64,000 nucleotides of DNA from Gnetum montanum (lineage: Eukaryota; Streptophyta; Gnetopsida; Gnetales; Gnetaceae), in the NCBI GenBank assembly GCA_015680685.1, contig MNCI01010074.1, positions 758,259-822,258 on the forward strand. Direction: 5' to 3'. Shown here in pieces: positions 11,138 through 23,480 of the stretch. How positions within the stretch are numbered: position 1 is the stretch's first letter; each line of letters opens with the position of its first letter. The notes under the pieces are model-generated. The model was given only the letters and a program-made list of their open reading frames with translations. It was not told where the DNA came from and ran no database searches. The position numbers were made by a program, and so were the translations under genes.

Positions 11138-11747
11138 GAGTGTGACATACTTGAACACGCACATGATCGATAATAAAGATCGAGATTACTCCATCATTAT
11201 AGCATTCACTTAGCCTTTAATTACTTCAATTGTTAATTGTTATTTATTATTTTCTTCATTAATATTTCTTTATCATCATTTGCTATTCCTATTGTTAAAT
11301 GAGGAATGAGTACGACTTGATCACGAACATTTAAGTGTAACTACTTGGTAACCTAGTAGTGTATCTAGGAGTGCTCAAGTAATGTGTGCTTGGTAATCCC
11401 AGAAGTAGTATACGAGGTCTAAGATGTGCACAGATGATTAAGGATGGATGCTCATCGCACTTAGGCTAGTTTAGATTTCACTTTTTATTGCCTAATAGCT
11501 TAAGTCAGGATTATTTTCCATCGTCTTTAAGAGTAGCATAAGTTAGGATCCCATCATGCACCTCACTCTAGACTAAACCATATGTGACAAAGCAAATACT
11601 AGTCCAGGCGGGAAGACAACGAATTGCAATCAACATGTAACTATCTAAATACCACAACTAGTCCATCTGCGGAGTTTGACTGGATCATGCGTACACGCTC
11701 GTATTCGTATGGTTGAGTGTAGGGGTACCTCACCACTCATCACTAAT

Positions 11748-12273
11748 GTTGATCCTTCGGTGACTATAGGTGATGCTAAAAAAAATGCCCAAGGGAGAAA
11801 GTCTTTTGCCAAGCAAGAAAATGAAGCCAAGAAAGGGACAACGGAGTATATGACCATGGGCAAGTTGTAGCACATACAAGATAGCAGCTCAAGCATCACA
11901 TGTTTACTAGATCCATGGGATGATGAGAAGAAATTTTAGTCCATCCTTCAAAAATGTTCTGCATAACCAAAGAAGCAATGACATAACAATCAAGGTTGGA
12001 AGTCTGCCATCGTTAGCAACAACACAAAGAAACATCTTCAGTGGATTCTTGAAGACCTCTACAAATTTTGTAATTTTCAATGTCTGTCGAATCTTTTTAT
12101 CACTCTATCATTTTGTATGCATCCACTTGAATAAAATTTTGTAATGCAACACTCAAAGTCAGTAAATAGTTAGCATATCAGTCAATAATCCCATACGTTC
12201 CCAATATTATACAAGGAACTTGACCCTCATTTTGTTTAACTCAATGATGAGTTTTCATTCAGTGATGGGGGTA
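11748..12273 (+). other. 3' end of element A inner region with polypurine tract
   Basis: A's inner DNA resumes after the CTAAT duplication. It ends in CAGTGATGGGGGTA (12260-12273), the likely polypurine tract, directly before the 3' LTR. No domain was recognised in the short frame at 11676-11870, which also starts inside the solo LTR. Confidence 0.6.
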
Positions 12274-13135
12274 TGATGAGTCATGATTTGCCTGGCCTTG
12301 ACATCGGAGCCTTGACATCTGATGAATCACTATTTTCTATCTGCTCCAACATCGGGTACGCGACGTTGGGAGTTATACGTTGGCCTATAAATGTAGCACT
12401 TTGGCTCCTGATTTAGTTAAGTTTTTCAATAGTTTTTCATAGTTTTGTTAATAGAGTAGCTAAATTCTTGCAGTTTTATTTCGTAATCTTAGAGAACAGT
12501 TAGTGAGTGCCCATAGAGTGGATCTGAGTCAATTGTATGAAGCCTTATTTGACTGGCAATGTACCTGGACATATTTCATAAGCGGCAATAAGATTGAGAT
12601 TGATTCTTATTCATTGTAGCACTTTGACTTATATTAGATTTACTTTCCATGTAATTTTTACTTTTCATGTACTTAGTTAACATTTACATTTTCATGCATG
12701 TTAATTAATTAAGCACATAAGTATGATCGCTTTGAGCATGCGTACGACTCTTGGTAATCCTAGCAATGCTTAACGTTTGGTAACCCAACAATGTTATGTG
12801 TTCAGGATGTGCATGGGAAGTGGGATTAGATACTTATGTTAGGGTAGTTGATTATTAATTAGCAATTATATTAGTTGAATTAATTATAAATTGAGTTTCA
12901 ACCTATTGTTAAACGTAGAACAATAAAATATAAAATAATAAAAATCATATGCCTCACTCTGAACTAAACCATATGTAACAAAGCTACCACTAGTCCAAGT
13001 GGGAAGATAGCGAACTGCGATCAAGGCATAGCAATCTAGATGCCACAACTAGTCCCATCCACAGAATTCAACCAGATCGTGCATGAACGCTTGTGATTAG
13101 TATGGTTGAGCGTAGAGGTACCTCGCCACTCATCA
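12274..13135 (+). repeat. 3' LTR of element A
   Basis: It starts TGATGAGTCATG after a purine tract and ends GCCACTCATCA at 13135; length is 862 bases. A TATAAAT is at 12386-12392. It shares with the B LTR a distant but visible central block (near 12728-12790, CTTGGTAATCCTAGCAATGC) and the terminal TGAGxGTAGxGGTACCT block, so both belong to one family. Confidence 0.82.
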
Positions 13136-16100
13136 GTAGGTATCCCCAAATCCATTGAGTCATTCCTTTCGTGTTATTTCTATCTATTCTATTAGATGTT
13201 ACTTGTGTATTTTTTACCTTTTCTATCTAATTTGGAAGATGCTATGTGTATTTGTTGCTCTATTTTGAATAATAAAACTTTTTTATTTAGAGTCTCTGGC
13301 ACACCCTCTGATATGAACAAGCTTTTTATGAACGTTCGAACACTAACAATAAGAAAAAATGCTTAACGATTGATGAATGTTTATACATTCACGATGGAAA
13401 AAATACACAATGAGAAATCCACGCTAGAAATGAATTAACTTTACATCACAAATAAACCAATGATTCTATTATGATAAAAAATACTATCAAAATAAATCAA
13501 CTTTACATGGCAGTTAAACCAATTACAGCTTAGTATGCAATGTCGTGAGATTTGGGCATCTCCTACGCATTACCATAACCCTAATACCTTGTCATAAAAA
13601 ATAAACCAACGATAAAAAAAGTCAATAAGTCACAACAACAATGGGCCTGGGTCTATGGCACGCGTGCTATTATGCAAGAATTTTCTAAATATTTCAAGGA
13701 TTGGCCATCACTCACAGCAGGTCCACAACAACTAAACTACATGATTCACCTATGTTTCTTACGTACCCCATAAAACAAGTAATGAAAGGAAAATAAACGT
13801 GAGTCCAGGATAATAGGATAAAAACAAGTTTCAAATTTTATGTTCCGGGTGCTGCTACGCAAACTATGGATCCTAAAAAATTGATGTCCAGGTAGATGCC
13901 AGCTTTTATAACTACAAAGCTACAATATTCATGCTGATTTGGAGAAAGACAAATCTACATTGGATCTCAGACAAAGACCGGTCATAGGAACTTAAAACAA
14001 TATTTCATCCACTATGACATAAAGGCTAAATAAATAAATACAACCAAACTTAGGCCAATATACCCACGAGGACAAAAGATTACCAGCACTTTTCTCTAAG
14101 ATGAAGAGGACACAATAAAATAAATACTACCTTTGAACTTCAATCATTGTAGGGATCCAAAAAGATGGGACTGCAACCTGCCTTGGATAAAAATCATATT
14201 TGGGTTGTGGCTGGCGGGTTTGATAGAGTGCCACGTTGCCAAACTTGAGATCGCAGATCTTTACCTTATTGTAAATGTATTTTTTAAAAAAACCCAATAC
14301 GATGATGCCGGGTAACGTTTATCCTTTTTGGCTATACTAACGTGGAAGAAAGGCTCGAGAGGAAAGCTCAAACGAAAGGCTTAACTTATTGATTATGGGC
14401 ATTTGGTTTGGCTAGTATAACCCCTTTTTTTTTGTGGGTTTGGCTAGCAGAGAAGAACAGAACATAGAGCCATTATGATAGCTAATGATAATACCATGTT
14501 TAGGACATGTGGAATAGGTGGTTTGCTCTAATATCATATATATATTGGTGCACAAAAATAATGTAGAAAGATGCATGCTACTTAACACTCTAATCATGAA
14601 GGTTCTCTAGCCCTTGAAGAAAACCTTAACAAAATGGCCGGCGGGATGATTTAAAGGTTGAGAATAATTAATAGGGAAGTGGATGGAAATACTCTTTGTG
14701 GGTTTGTCATCCCTTCTGCCAACTTTGTGGTGCTTCCCCACTAACTAAAGGTGGATTTGGTCAATTATTATCATGTGTTGGACTTTTGGGAAGAACTCTA
14801 TGCATTAAACCTGGACCACTGTTTAATAAGGTCAACTTTTCCTCTGTGCAGAAGCTGCTGCAGCTAGCAATATGAAACCTTTATGAACAGCAGCAGAAAA
14901 CCGGCAGTTTTCTTATCCCCTGGTTTTGTTCAAAGATTGGTTCGGTGGTCTTATAATTTTCTTTTTTGGGTCATTCAAATACTGTAATGTGTTTTAAATA
15001 TACGGCAGCGAGAATCCCAATTTGTTTGGCTAACCGTGATGTGATCAAGATTTTGGGAACGTTGAATCTGATCCGAGGATGTGTGATAGGGGACAATGAA
15101 TATTGTAAACAGTGCCTCAAAAGAGGGTAATCAGCTTTTGGATTCCATATAAATTATGAAAAATATTGGTGTAATATGCGAGGCAGTCATACATGTCTTC
15201 TTGTTTTTCAATGCTGTGATTTATTATTTCGGTGTGGAGTCCACACAGGCATAATTAATCATAGTTTTTAAAAACCTGCACTGGCGTTTCTGTACAAGGT
15301 ATTTTAATTGCATGTACATGTTGAGAAAAGAGACAGAACTTGCAGATAAGAACTGTTTTATTTCTTAATTAGAAGATGTTTCCAGACTGTAAAAATGAAA
15401 TTGCAGAAGGCAGCTATGAAAAGTTGAAGCCTGATTTTGCAGCAATGCAAATAGGAAAAAGCAAATGATACGGAATCGGATACATTGGGGTCTCCAAAGA
15501 CCCTGGACTAAGGAGCAACTTTTAACTAAAATATTCCTGAATTTGTCCGTGAGGTACGGTGAAACGGAGGATTATGATCAGACATGGGTTTGATTTAATT
15601 TTTTTTATCTGTGAATTTTTTTTTTTCACTCACCTTCAACAAAGGTCATTACTAGGAGGCTGAGGTAGATTGCTTATCTTGGTCAAGTGGGTCCGGGAAT
15701 GAACGCAACCCTAGCCTTCATTCAAAGGGGTTGTGAAGCAAACAGAAATCATTTATGCTTTGAAATTATAAATCCCGTGTTTAAAAATGCTATACATATA
15801 TTTTATCACAGCATTCATATGGGAAAGAGTTACTGAAACCGTATGAACTCTTTGAAATTATAAACCCCATGTTTAAAAATGCCCTCGATTTACTTTATCA
15901 AAGCATTCATATTGGAAAGAGTTACTCAAACCGTAAGTACTCCCGGGGCGATTTTTTTCTTCGTGACAAAACCGATGCTCTGCCCCACCAGCCAACACCG
16001 CCAGCACTAACCGGACAATTTCCAATCTTTGAATTTGTTTTGGAAATATTTTCCAACCATGGCGAAGTGGCCAACTGAACGTTGGATGGCTTATTTTGTT

Positions 16101-17311
16101 CTTACAATGTTTTAGGATAATTTGATTGTCAAATGTAAAAGCTTCGTTTTGCAAATTTGACCGGACTTTAGACTACCGCGTTTCACGGGTCCTATTTTGT
16201 ATTTTCCAGGACAGAAACAGCAAACAAAAAAGATAAAAGGATCATCACTTGCAGTTGCAGGATAAACGCAAATCAGCCAAAGCTTCTAAGTTTTATCGTT
16301 GACCAACGACAAACATAATCCAAGTTTAATAATCTCCCGAGACACTAGAAACCAGGAATTAGTGATTTAGCATTAGATTATTTATGACATGTTGCAGGCA
16401 GGAGTAAAAGAAAAAAGAAAAAAAGAAAAAATAACAACTTTAAGCCGGACATGGCGGCCAATCAGCAAAATCAATTTTTGAAAAGGCCTGTGTGCAAACG
16501 AATCAGGTTGGAAATGGTTAGTGGGACCAAGACATGGCTGTTTTCTTGACTGGCAGGCATAAGTAGACCAATTCAGAAGCCTCTTTTGAAGCCTTGCAGT
16601 TGAGTTGAGGCGAGTTGCGGGCTTGGTATTTTGTTGTGTGTTTTTTTTTTCAAGTACAAACGGTATCATCAACAAGTCTCATGCTTTCTACTTCTTGCTT
16701 TCTGTACTCCACCCGAACTGCTGCAACAGTTTTTGAAATTTTCCAAATCAAATCGTGGATGCTATTTTTCATCATCTTCTTCCATCTCCTGATCGCATTC
16801 ATATAGGCATGCAAACAGCATCATTTCATCGGATAACACCATATTCCGCTACCGGCGCATTCCAGCATATATCAACATGGCGGTTTCCTCTTCCAGTCCG
16901 CTGTTCTCGTTGTTGTGGGTTTAAGGATTTACGATCTTTTACCTGGCAATGCAACATCCAAGAGTTACATGAGATTCAGTGCTCATATCGATATTATCGT
17001 ATGTAATTTTTGTCCGTGGAGCCTTGAAACTTGGCAACTGTTGTGATCCTGCCTCCTGGGCTAGCATAAATTTTTAGCCCAAGCCAGATTCAGTGATTTT
17101 GGCGTGCCTGCATTCCATCCATCATCACTATGATTGTTATGGACAACAAAAGCAGCAGCAAGGTACATTGCACATTTTTTATGATTTTCGGGTCCCTTTT
17201 TTTATTTTTCTGCTGCCACAGTCTTGCCTTGGCAAAATTTTTGGTGGCCTGATCTTCTGCTGGGGGTCTAAAATTGGTTTCTGTGTTTTTTGTTTCTACT
17301 ATTGTTTGTTG
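13136..17311. other. Intergenic region upstream of the phosphatase gene
   Basis: No coding region, transposon domain or RNA gene was recognised. A tandem duplication (15758-15934) is described separately. 16600-17311 may contain the promoter and 5' untranslated region of the phosphatase, but no start site can be read with certainty. Confidence 0.5.
15758..15934. repeat. 92-bp tandem duplication
   Basis: Two copies start CTTTGAAATTATAAA at 15758 and 15850. Both contain TTTAAAAATGC, then CAGCATTCATAT or AAGCATTCATAT, and end with GGAAAGAGTTACT. They differ at scattered bases, so the duplication is not recent. Confidence 0.8.
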
Positions 17312-20300
17312 ATGTGCCGGCAGCCCTATCGGCGGGCTAAGTGGGGGATAGGGAATTGGCTGAACACAAATGGCAAGGCTGTCAAGTTGGAAGACACAGA
17401 ACTCGGCGAAGGTAATGCGGGTTTCTTGTGCCCTATTCTTTTTCTTCTTCTTCTTCTTCTGCGTCTTTCTCTATGATCACCCATGACCCAACCAGTATGT
17501 TACCGCCGGTCCATTTTTAGGAAGATGAGAGATGATTTTTTGCTCTAGTTTGTTTGTTTGCTTGCCTGAAATTGGTAGTCCAGAGGGAATGTATGAACCT
17601 CGATTTTAATCATTTTTGCTGCAAGGTCTGCGATGCCCCAATAACCTTTGAAGCTTCTTTAACAAGAAACGTGTAGTTTTCCAGAAAATGATTGGATTAT
17701 TATTTGCAGCATCATCATCCAAAACTATGGTCACTCGGGGACGAAAGAGTTGCTCGGGTCCTGAATCCAACATATTCTCCAGCAAAAGTTTGTCTGGTAC
17801 GATGCTTGCTTCTCTGTTCTGAACCCATTTTTTTAATTGCGTTGTCTATCCAGAGATATGTGGAATTGCATATTGAATGGCAAAGCGTGGACCCTTGTAT
17901 CTGCATTGCAGAGCATTTCAGGCATCTTGCAATGGTGCCTGATAAATCGGAAGTTACAGATGTTAAACAACTGAGGTACTTTCTGTTTCTCAGCATAATC
18001 AATATTTTGTTGCTTAATTCCGCTGGATGAAAATTTCAAGGAGAGAAAATGTAGTTGTATGATCTGATATATCCAATTTGAAACCAGTTTATTTGCCTCA
18101 ACATGGAATGTGGGAGGCAAAGCGCCGCACAGCGACAGGGATTTGAAGGATTGGATGAATTTGTCGCCTCCTGCAGATATCTACATCTTAGGGTAAATTG
18201 AACTTCTACTCCCCAACAGCTAGAAAAATTTATGTCATGACCCATTGCTGACAATTGGTTACCCACAACGTGCATTTTTTTCTTGGCATATGCAGCTTTC
18301 AGGAAATTGTACCTTTGAATGCAGGGAACATTTTAGCTGCAGATGGAAGCAGTCATGCCACCAAATGGTTAGCCCTTATTCACCAAACATTAAATGATCT
18401 ACGCTTGCAAGAACAACAACAGGGGGGCTTAGTTTCTTCAGAGCCAATTGATGCTACAGATTACGAGACCCAGAACAGCAATTCAGAGAATATTTCCATT
18501 TATGCCAATGGAGGAGAGCACATGAAACCAGATGAGGGGAAAACCGCAAATGATGTGAAGAAAAAGAAACGAAAGATCTTTTTGCGGAAGCTAGCAGCAG
18601 AACGGGCGGATTCTCATGCTACAAAACCAAGTTCAACAGAGGAAGAAGATAATTTCCTGAGTGAGAAAGAACCCGACTCTCCTGATGGTCCTTCTCCGAT
18701 GTGCAGCCCTGTCTCATGGGGATCAGATTCAGGACGAATATCTTTCCAACAGGCATCAAATAGTCATAAGTACTATTTGGCTGCAAGCAAGCAGATGGTT
18801 GGAATATTTATGTGTGTTTGGATTCGTAGTAGCTTGAAGCAACATGTGAGGAACTTGCAAGTCTCATGTGTTGGCCGTGGAATCATGGGTCGCTTGGGAA
18901 ACAAGGTCAGAACAGTGCATCATCCCTACTTTTAAATCACAAAAATGATTTACATTGCATTTTGTGGGTTTATCTTGTATTTTTAATCTTTTCCCAATGA
19001 TTTTTCAAATTAAAGCTGCAAATGGAAGCTTTTGCCTGTACCATAAGTTTTCTTTTCCTATTAGTCTCTATGAAGAACTAAATACTTATCTATTTGCAAT
19101 TTCTTCGTATCATTTTCAATAGATGTTACTATATTTTTTTTGTATTCCTTTCCATTGTGGCTGTTTGGAATTGTGATGAGACAACCTTTTTCTTGGTAGA
19201 GGCTCATTATCTGATCTTCTTTGGATATAACAGAATACCTAGGATGACATTTTTATAGCTTATATGAAACAGAAGCTACTGGAAGCCTTCCTCTAATGTT
19301 TGTATTATGTAATTTATCTCTTCTTCTGACATTCACATTTCTGCCACACTGATTTACCATTGATGCCTCTTTTGCCAGTACCTTGTCCAATTGATTAGGC
19401 TAGATTAACAGTTAACCTACGGCTGTAACAGTTATCTAATATATTTTTCAGTGAATTTCCTCATTGGTTCTTCCACTTGATATTAGATAATAGTTAGCCA
19501 AGCATGTAATGGGTTTGCTTTTTCTTTTTTTAACGAACTTGTCAGGGTTCTATTGCAATCAGCATGTCCCTTCATCAGACAAGCTTTTGCTTTGTATGTG
19601 TTCATTTGACATCTGGAGAGAGAGAAGCAGATGAGGCCCGACGCAACTATGATGTTCTCAAGATCTTGAGGAAGACACGATTTCAGAAAGATTATGAATA
19701 TTCAGCAGCTGGTTCCCCAGAAAGTATATTAGATCATGAGTATGTCTTCAACTACCTTCCCTCACTGTTCTAGCAAATGCAAAGTACTTGTCGTTAAACA
19801 GTAAAAGATCTATAAAATGATTATTTACAATGGAAATAGATTCCAATACAGATAATCTATGCCAGAGCCTGGTCGTATACGTTGTTGATTTTGAAAATGG
19901 AAACAAGTTATAACTGTTGCCGAGAGCAAAGTTTTTTTATAACAGAGTGGTGTCTCTATGATAGTGACTAATAGTATAACATGAACATATTATGTTACAA
20001 TCATGTGTTTCATGCTTTTATTTTAGGAATACTTCTAGACAGGGAACATAGTTCCTTTAACAAACATAAGAGAGATTTGGGTTCTGAAATGCAGTCGGGT
20101 AATATGGCTTGGAGACTTAAATTATCGGATTGCTCTATCATACAGCGAAGCAAAAGAACTGGTCAAGAACAATGACTGGGATGCTTTGCTAGAGAAAGAC
20201 CAGGTAAGGATCAATTTTGATGTTTTGCTTTTTGCTCAATGTGTTTCTTTCTCCTCGTATATCACACTAGTAGAAATTCATTTGACCAACAAGTGATGAA

Positions 20301-21150
20301 TTGTTGTCTGACAGCTTCAGATTCAACGAAGAGCACTGCGTGTATTTAGCGGATGGAATGAAGGAAAGATCAATTTTGCCCCTACCTACAAATACTGCAA
20401 AAACTCGGATCGTTATACTGGAGAAAGCTTGAAATCAAAACGAAAACGTCGGACACCAGCATGGTGAGTATCTCCTGCAAGTTACAGTTGAGTTAGTTTT
20501 GACTACTTGCCCTCCAACTTTTCGCATCAAATCTATTCTGGACTGAAACTTCGTAGTAGAGTCCAACTGCACAAGCTTTGTATTTGTTTATCATGTCTTT
20601 TTCTGCTTTATTTTTTATCGGTTTCTACGATATTTCCCAACAGAGTTAGTTCTGTTACTTTTATCAGGATTGTCTTGTATGTTTAATTTGTAGGTGCAGT
20701 TACTTCTATGGTTTGATTGGTTTCACAATGTAGGAAATAGGAAAAATTAAATGTTTTTATCACCAAGGATCCCTAATCAATTTCAGTTGATAACTCATAT
20801 CTGAACTATATGATTACCTTGTTGGGATTCCGCACATTAGCTGAACAAGATTTTTTTATTTTTTATTTTTTTATTTTTTTTGTGTTGACATGTTGCCATT
20901 TGGATTTAGGTGTGATCGAATTCTTTGGCATGGCCAAGGCTTGAGGCAACTTTCATATGTTCGAGGTGAAACTATGCTTTCTGATCACCGGCCTGTTTTT
21001 TCATCCTTTGTAGCAGAAGTAGAAATTCTTAACAGAAGCAAATTAAGGGAGGCACTGACTAATCCAGGTGCGCAATTGCAACTGGAGGAACTTATATCAA
21101 GAGCTGAGAGTTCCTTGCGGCATTGTGACTTGTATGTAACAATTGGATAA
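17312..21150 (+). CDS. Type I inositol polyphosphate 5-phosphatase (CVP2/CVL1-like)
   Basis: The enzyme family removes the 5-phosphate of inositol polyphosphates and phosphoinositides; plant members act in signalling and vein patterning. Exons by splice sites and frame: 17710-17796, 17854-17975, 18088-18192, 18296-18905, 19546-19739, 20095-20203, 20315-20463 and 20910-21150, all GT-AG with matching phases. Catalytic domain features: STWNVGGK (exon at 18088), [12 protein letters not shown] (18296 exon), [14 protein letters not shown] across the 18905/19546 junction, the signature [10 protein letters not shown] (20095 exon) and RRTPAWCDRILW across 20463/20910, and LSDHRPV near the end. The variable linker (18440-18740) is Ser- and Lys-rich, as in plant relatives. 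A probable first exon is 17312-17411 (ATG at 17312, with [10 protein letters not shown] resembling the Trp-rich start of the family), but its end phase does not fit the exon at 17710, so the N-terminus is unresolved. The gene is convergent with the helicase. Confidence 0.88.
19190..19400 (-). mobile_element. RTE-type LINE remnant in a phosphatase intron
   Basis: This part of the intron 18906-19545 matches the RTE LINE remnant at 59150-59400 and the one at 33530-33740, for example AATTTATCTCTTCTTCTGAC and TTTCTGCCACACTGATTTAC. Translation on the minus strand would correspond to the C-terminal part of the reverse transcriptase; it is heavily decayed. Confidence 0.6.
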
Positions 21151-23119
21151 GCATGGCAACCAAGGTGAAGTTCTAACTTGCAACTAGTTATCTGGCTGAA
21201 GTAGGAAATCTATCCCGAGAAACATTTGTCTGTATTGCCACTGTATTTGCCGTCTACTAGAACTTTCAAGATTTCATCAAGGTTTTTCAGGAGGGACCTA
21301 CTCCTCATGATAACAAGATGTCGCAGCTTCTGCTGATTGATGTGATCCCCTATCTTCTGATACTTCACACTTTGGGAAGCAACTTCTAGCAGTTTGCTAT
21401 AGTGAGTGGATTTTGAGGTAGCAAACGCCAAGGTGCTATCGTCACCTCGAGCTCAGCACAAGCTGAGCTGATTGTGAAGAAGATTTGATATTTTTGTATT
21501 TTGTTCTACAATTTTGTAAGTAGAAAAACCGTTGTTTTCATAAAGGAGTTCCCTCACATACTGTACTTTATTACCTCATTTGATACCGGTTACGATCAAT
21601 ATTTTGTATTTTAAGAGAACTACATTGGAATAATGCTGATGGTAGTGCTGTGTAACCCATGCCCTAAGGAAAATGTATTCATATTAACGTTATACCCAGT
21701 AATATTGTTTCTTTGAAAATCAACAATGCAAGCTATTTAATGTACTCAGAAATTTTCCAAATATATTGGTTTGACTTATTTCATGTAATAAAGAGGAATA
21801 CGGTTCCTGTTTTATGGAGGAAATTTTGCTAAACTATTTTTATTTATCATAAGCATGAATACGTTTTATATTATTTCATTTCATGGTCAAATTATTGTTT
21901 TATTTTTAAAGATGTTTTATTTCGTTTTATTTTCTTTAACGGGTTAGCCATGCTGATAATATAAAGGCAATAGAATGATGGTTTAAATATTTAAGCAAAT
22001 ATTGTTGCTTCTCTGGGCTTTCTTGCATGCATGAGTAGCACCAAGAAATGATTTAGCACAGAACTGCCAAATGCCAGATCTGGGTTAGGATCTCGAATTG
22101 CGTTGCCAGGTATTGCATATCATCCAACATGAAGAGGTAGATTTCAGTGTTATCATATTAATTAATTCTGCATTTCAAGCAGGAGTATATCACTTGCTTC
22201 TTCATACATCAGATTTTTTGACCTTTAAAACTATATATATATATACATATCTGCTGTTTTGGTTTCATGGGAAAGGCTTAAGGGCAAGAGTGACAAACTT
22301 GAAACTTCAGAAACAGACATTTGAGCAGTGAGATCCAAAGACCAGATAAAGCTACATCCCCACGACAACTGGTGCAGAATGTCTGTGGCGAGAGTACATA
22401 GAATTCAATTCTTTGTGCTGGCAGTGGCAGGCAGCAAAGCTCAAAAAGGAAATTCTACGAGTCCTCCCATTATATGTGGTCCGCCAAAACATTCATTTTC
22501 GTACCATAACGGCAACCGCGTCAGGAAGAAGAAAGAACAGCAGCAGCAGCAATGGAAATCTGGAATGCTGGCGCTTCTCTTTCCTGATTCGAAGAATCAT
22601 TCAACACTGAGAAACCAACATTTAAAATTGCAAAGAAATTGAAAGACAAATCATGATCTGCCTGTCTGTTGAAGCTACTGACACTGGGATGCGCACTAGT
22701 CGGCGAAGCAGACAGCCCATTATTCAGACCCAGCAAAAGAAAACCAATCATAAAAGCGTCTGCACTACTGCATCCAGCCCAAGCAGCAGATTCCTGTTGT
22801 TGCTGTAATTATAATTTATTATAACCACGGCCCATTTGATTTTCAGCCTTCAACGTCCGGCTCAGCTCAGACCGACAAACTACTGACTATTGCTAAGCCG
22901 TTATTCTATTCGATTGTGACACTGTGCCGCTGCAACGCCCTTTATGTCTGGATTTCCATAAGACAACTCAAGAAACGTACGTTCCCTTCACGTTCAAATA
23001 CTTACCACACTAACAATACTAGAATATCAGCAGTAGCAGACACTGCCTCTGCCACTGCAAAAATTCATGACAATGAAACTGTCGTCCTTATTATGCTTCT
23101 GTCCTTAAAATCAGAATGG

Positions 23120-23480
23120 AACGCAGATTTCACAATGACAATGCTTCTCTGTGACTGTGCTGTTCCACTTTTTTATGAAACTCAACTGAACTGTAATTAA
23201 GAAAATTAACCCCTGCTCATTCTGCTGATCCTTAATTAGAAGGGAATACAATGACATCCTTAATTAAAAGAGCACGCAGATTTTACAATGGCAACGCTTC
23301 TTCTCTTGAACTGTTTCGTTTCAATTTTTTTTTTATGATTTTTTTAACATCTTGAAGTACGACAAAGATTTCACAATGACAATGCTTCTTCTCTGGGACT
23401 GTACTGTTCCACTTTTTTCTGTTGCCCATCCTGCAGGATCCTTAATTAGAACAGAATACAATGACAACGCTTACTTGAAT
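23120..23480. repeat. Diverged direct repeats
   Basis: A module of about 110 bases occurs about three times. The start motif (A)GATTTCACAATGACAATGCTTC is at about 23126 and 23366, with a weaker copy at about 23278. It is followed by GACTGTxCTGTTCCACTTTTTT and then CCTTAATTAGAAxxGAATACAATGAC (23231 and 23440). No coding meaning is evident. Confidence 0.65.

Larger units (their letters stand above)
3886..11742 (+). repeat. Solo LTR of the A family, split by element B
   Basis: The left part is 3886-4147, starting TGATGAATCATG like the 3' LTR of A at 12274. The right part is 11138-11742, ending CCACTCATCA. Identical CTAAT sequences flank the outside at 3881-3885 and 11743-11747, a perfect 5-bp target duplication. 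No inner region remains, so this is a solo LTR left by LTR-LTR recombination, later interrupted. The left part carries a cluster of CGATATC palindromes (3905-3980). Together the parts measure about 860 bases, matching the 862-base LTR of A. Confidence 0.85.
241..13135 (+). mobile_element. LTR retrotransposon A, Ty3/gypsy Tat/Athila-like, gag-only, with nested insertions
   Basis: A is bounded by the 5' LTR remnant (241-493) and the 3' LTR (12274-13135). Its own inner DNA is 494-3880 plus 11748-12273, about 3.9 kb; the part between belongs to a solo LTR and to element B. The sequence shows a tRNA-Asp primer site, a decayed gag and a purine-rich tract before the 3' LTR. No protease, reverse transcriptase, RNase H or integrase was found, so A looks non-autonomous. 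The 5' LTR agrees better with 12274-13135 than with the LTR copy at 11138-11742, which is why these two were paired. Confidence 0.75.

Noticed and set aside
10376-11742. One LTR with about 60-base terminal inverted repeats, or a DNA transposon with these ends
   Set aside because: The two ends belong to two different LTRs of one family in opposite orientation: the B 5' LTR (10376-11137) and the right part of the solo LTR (11138-11742). Target duplications at 4143/11138 and 3881/11743 explain both.
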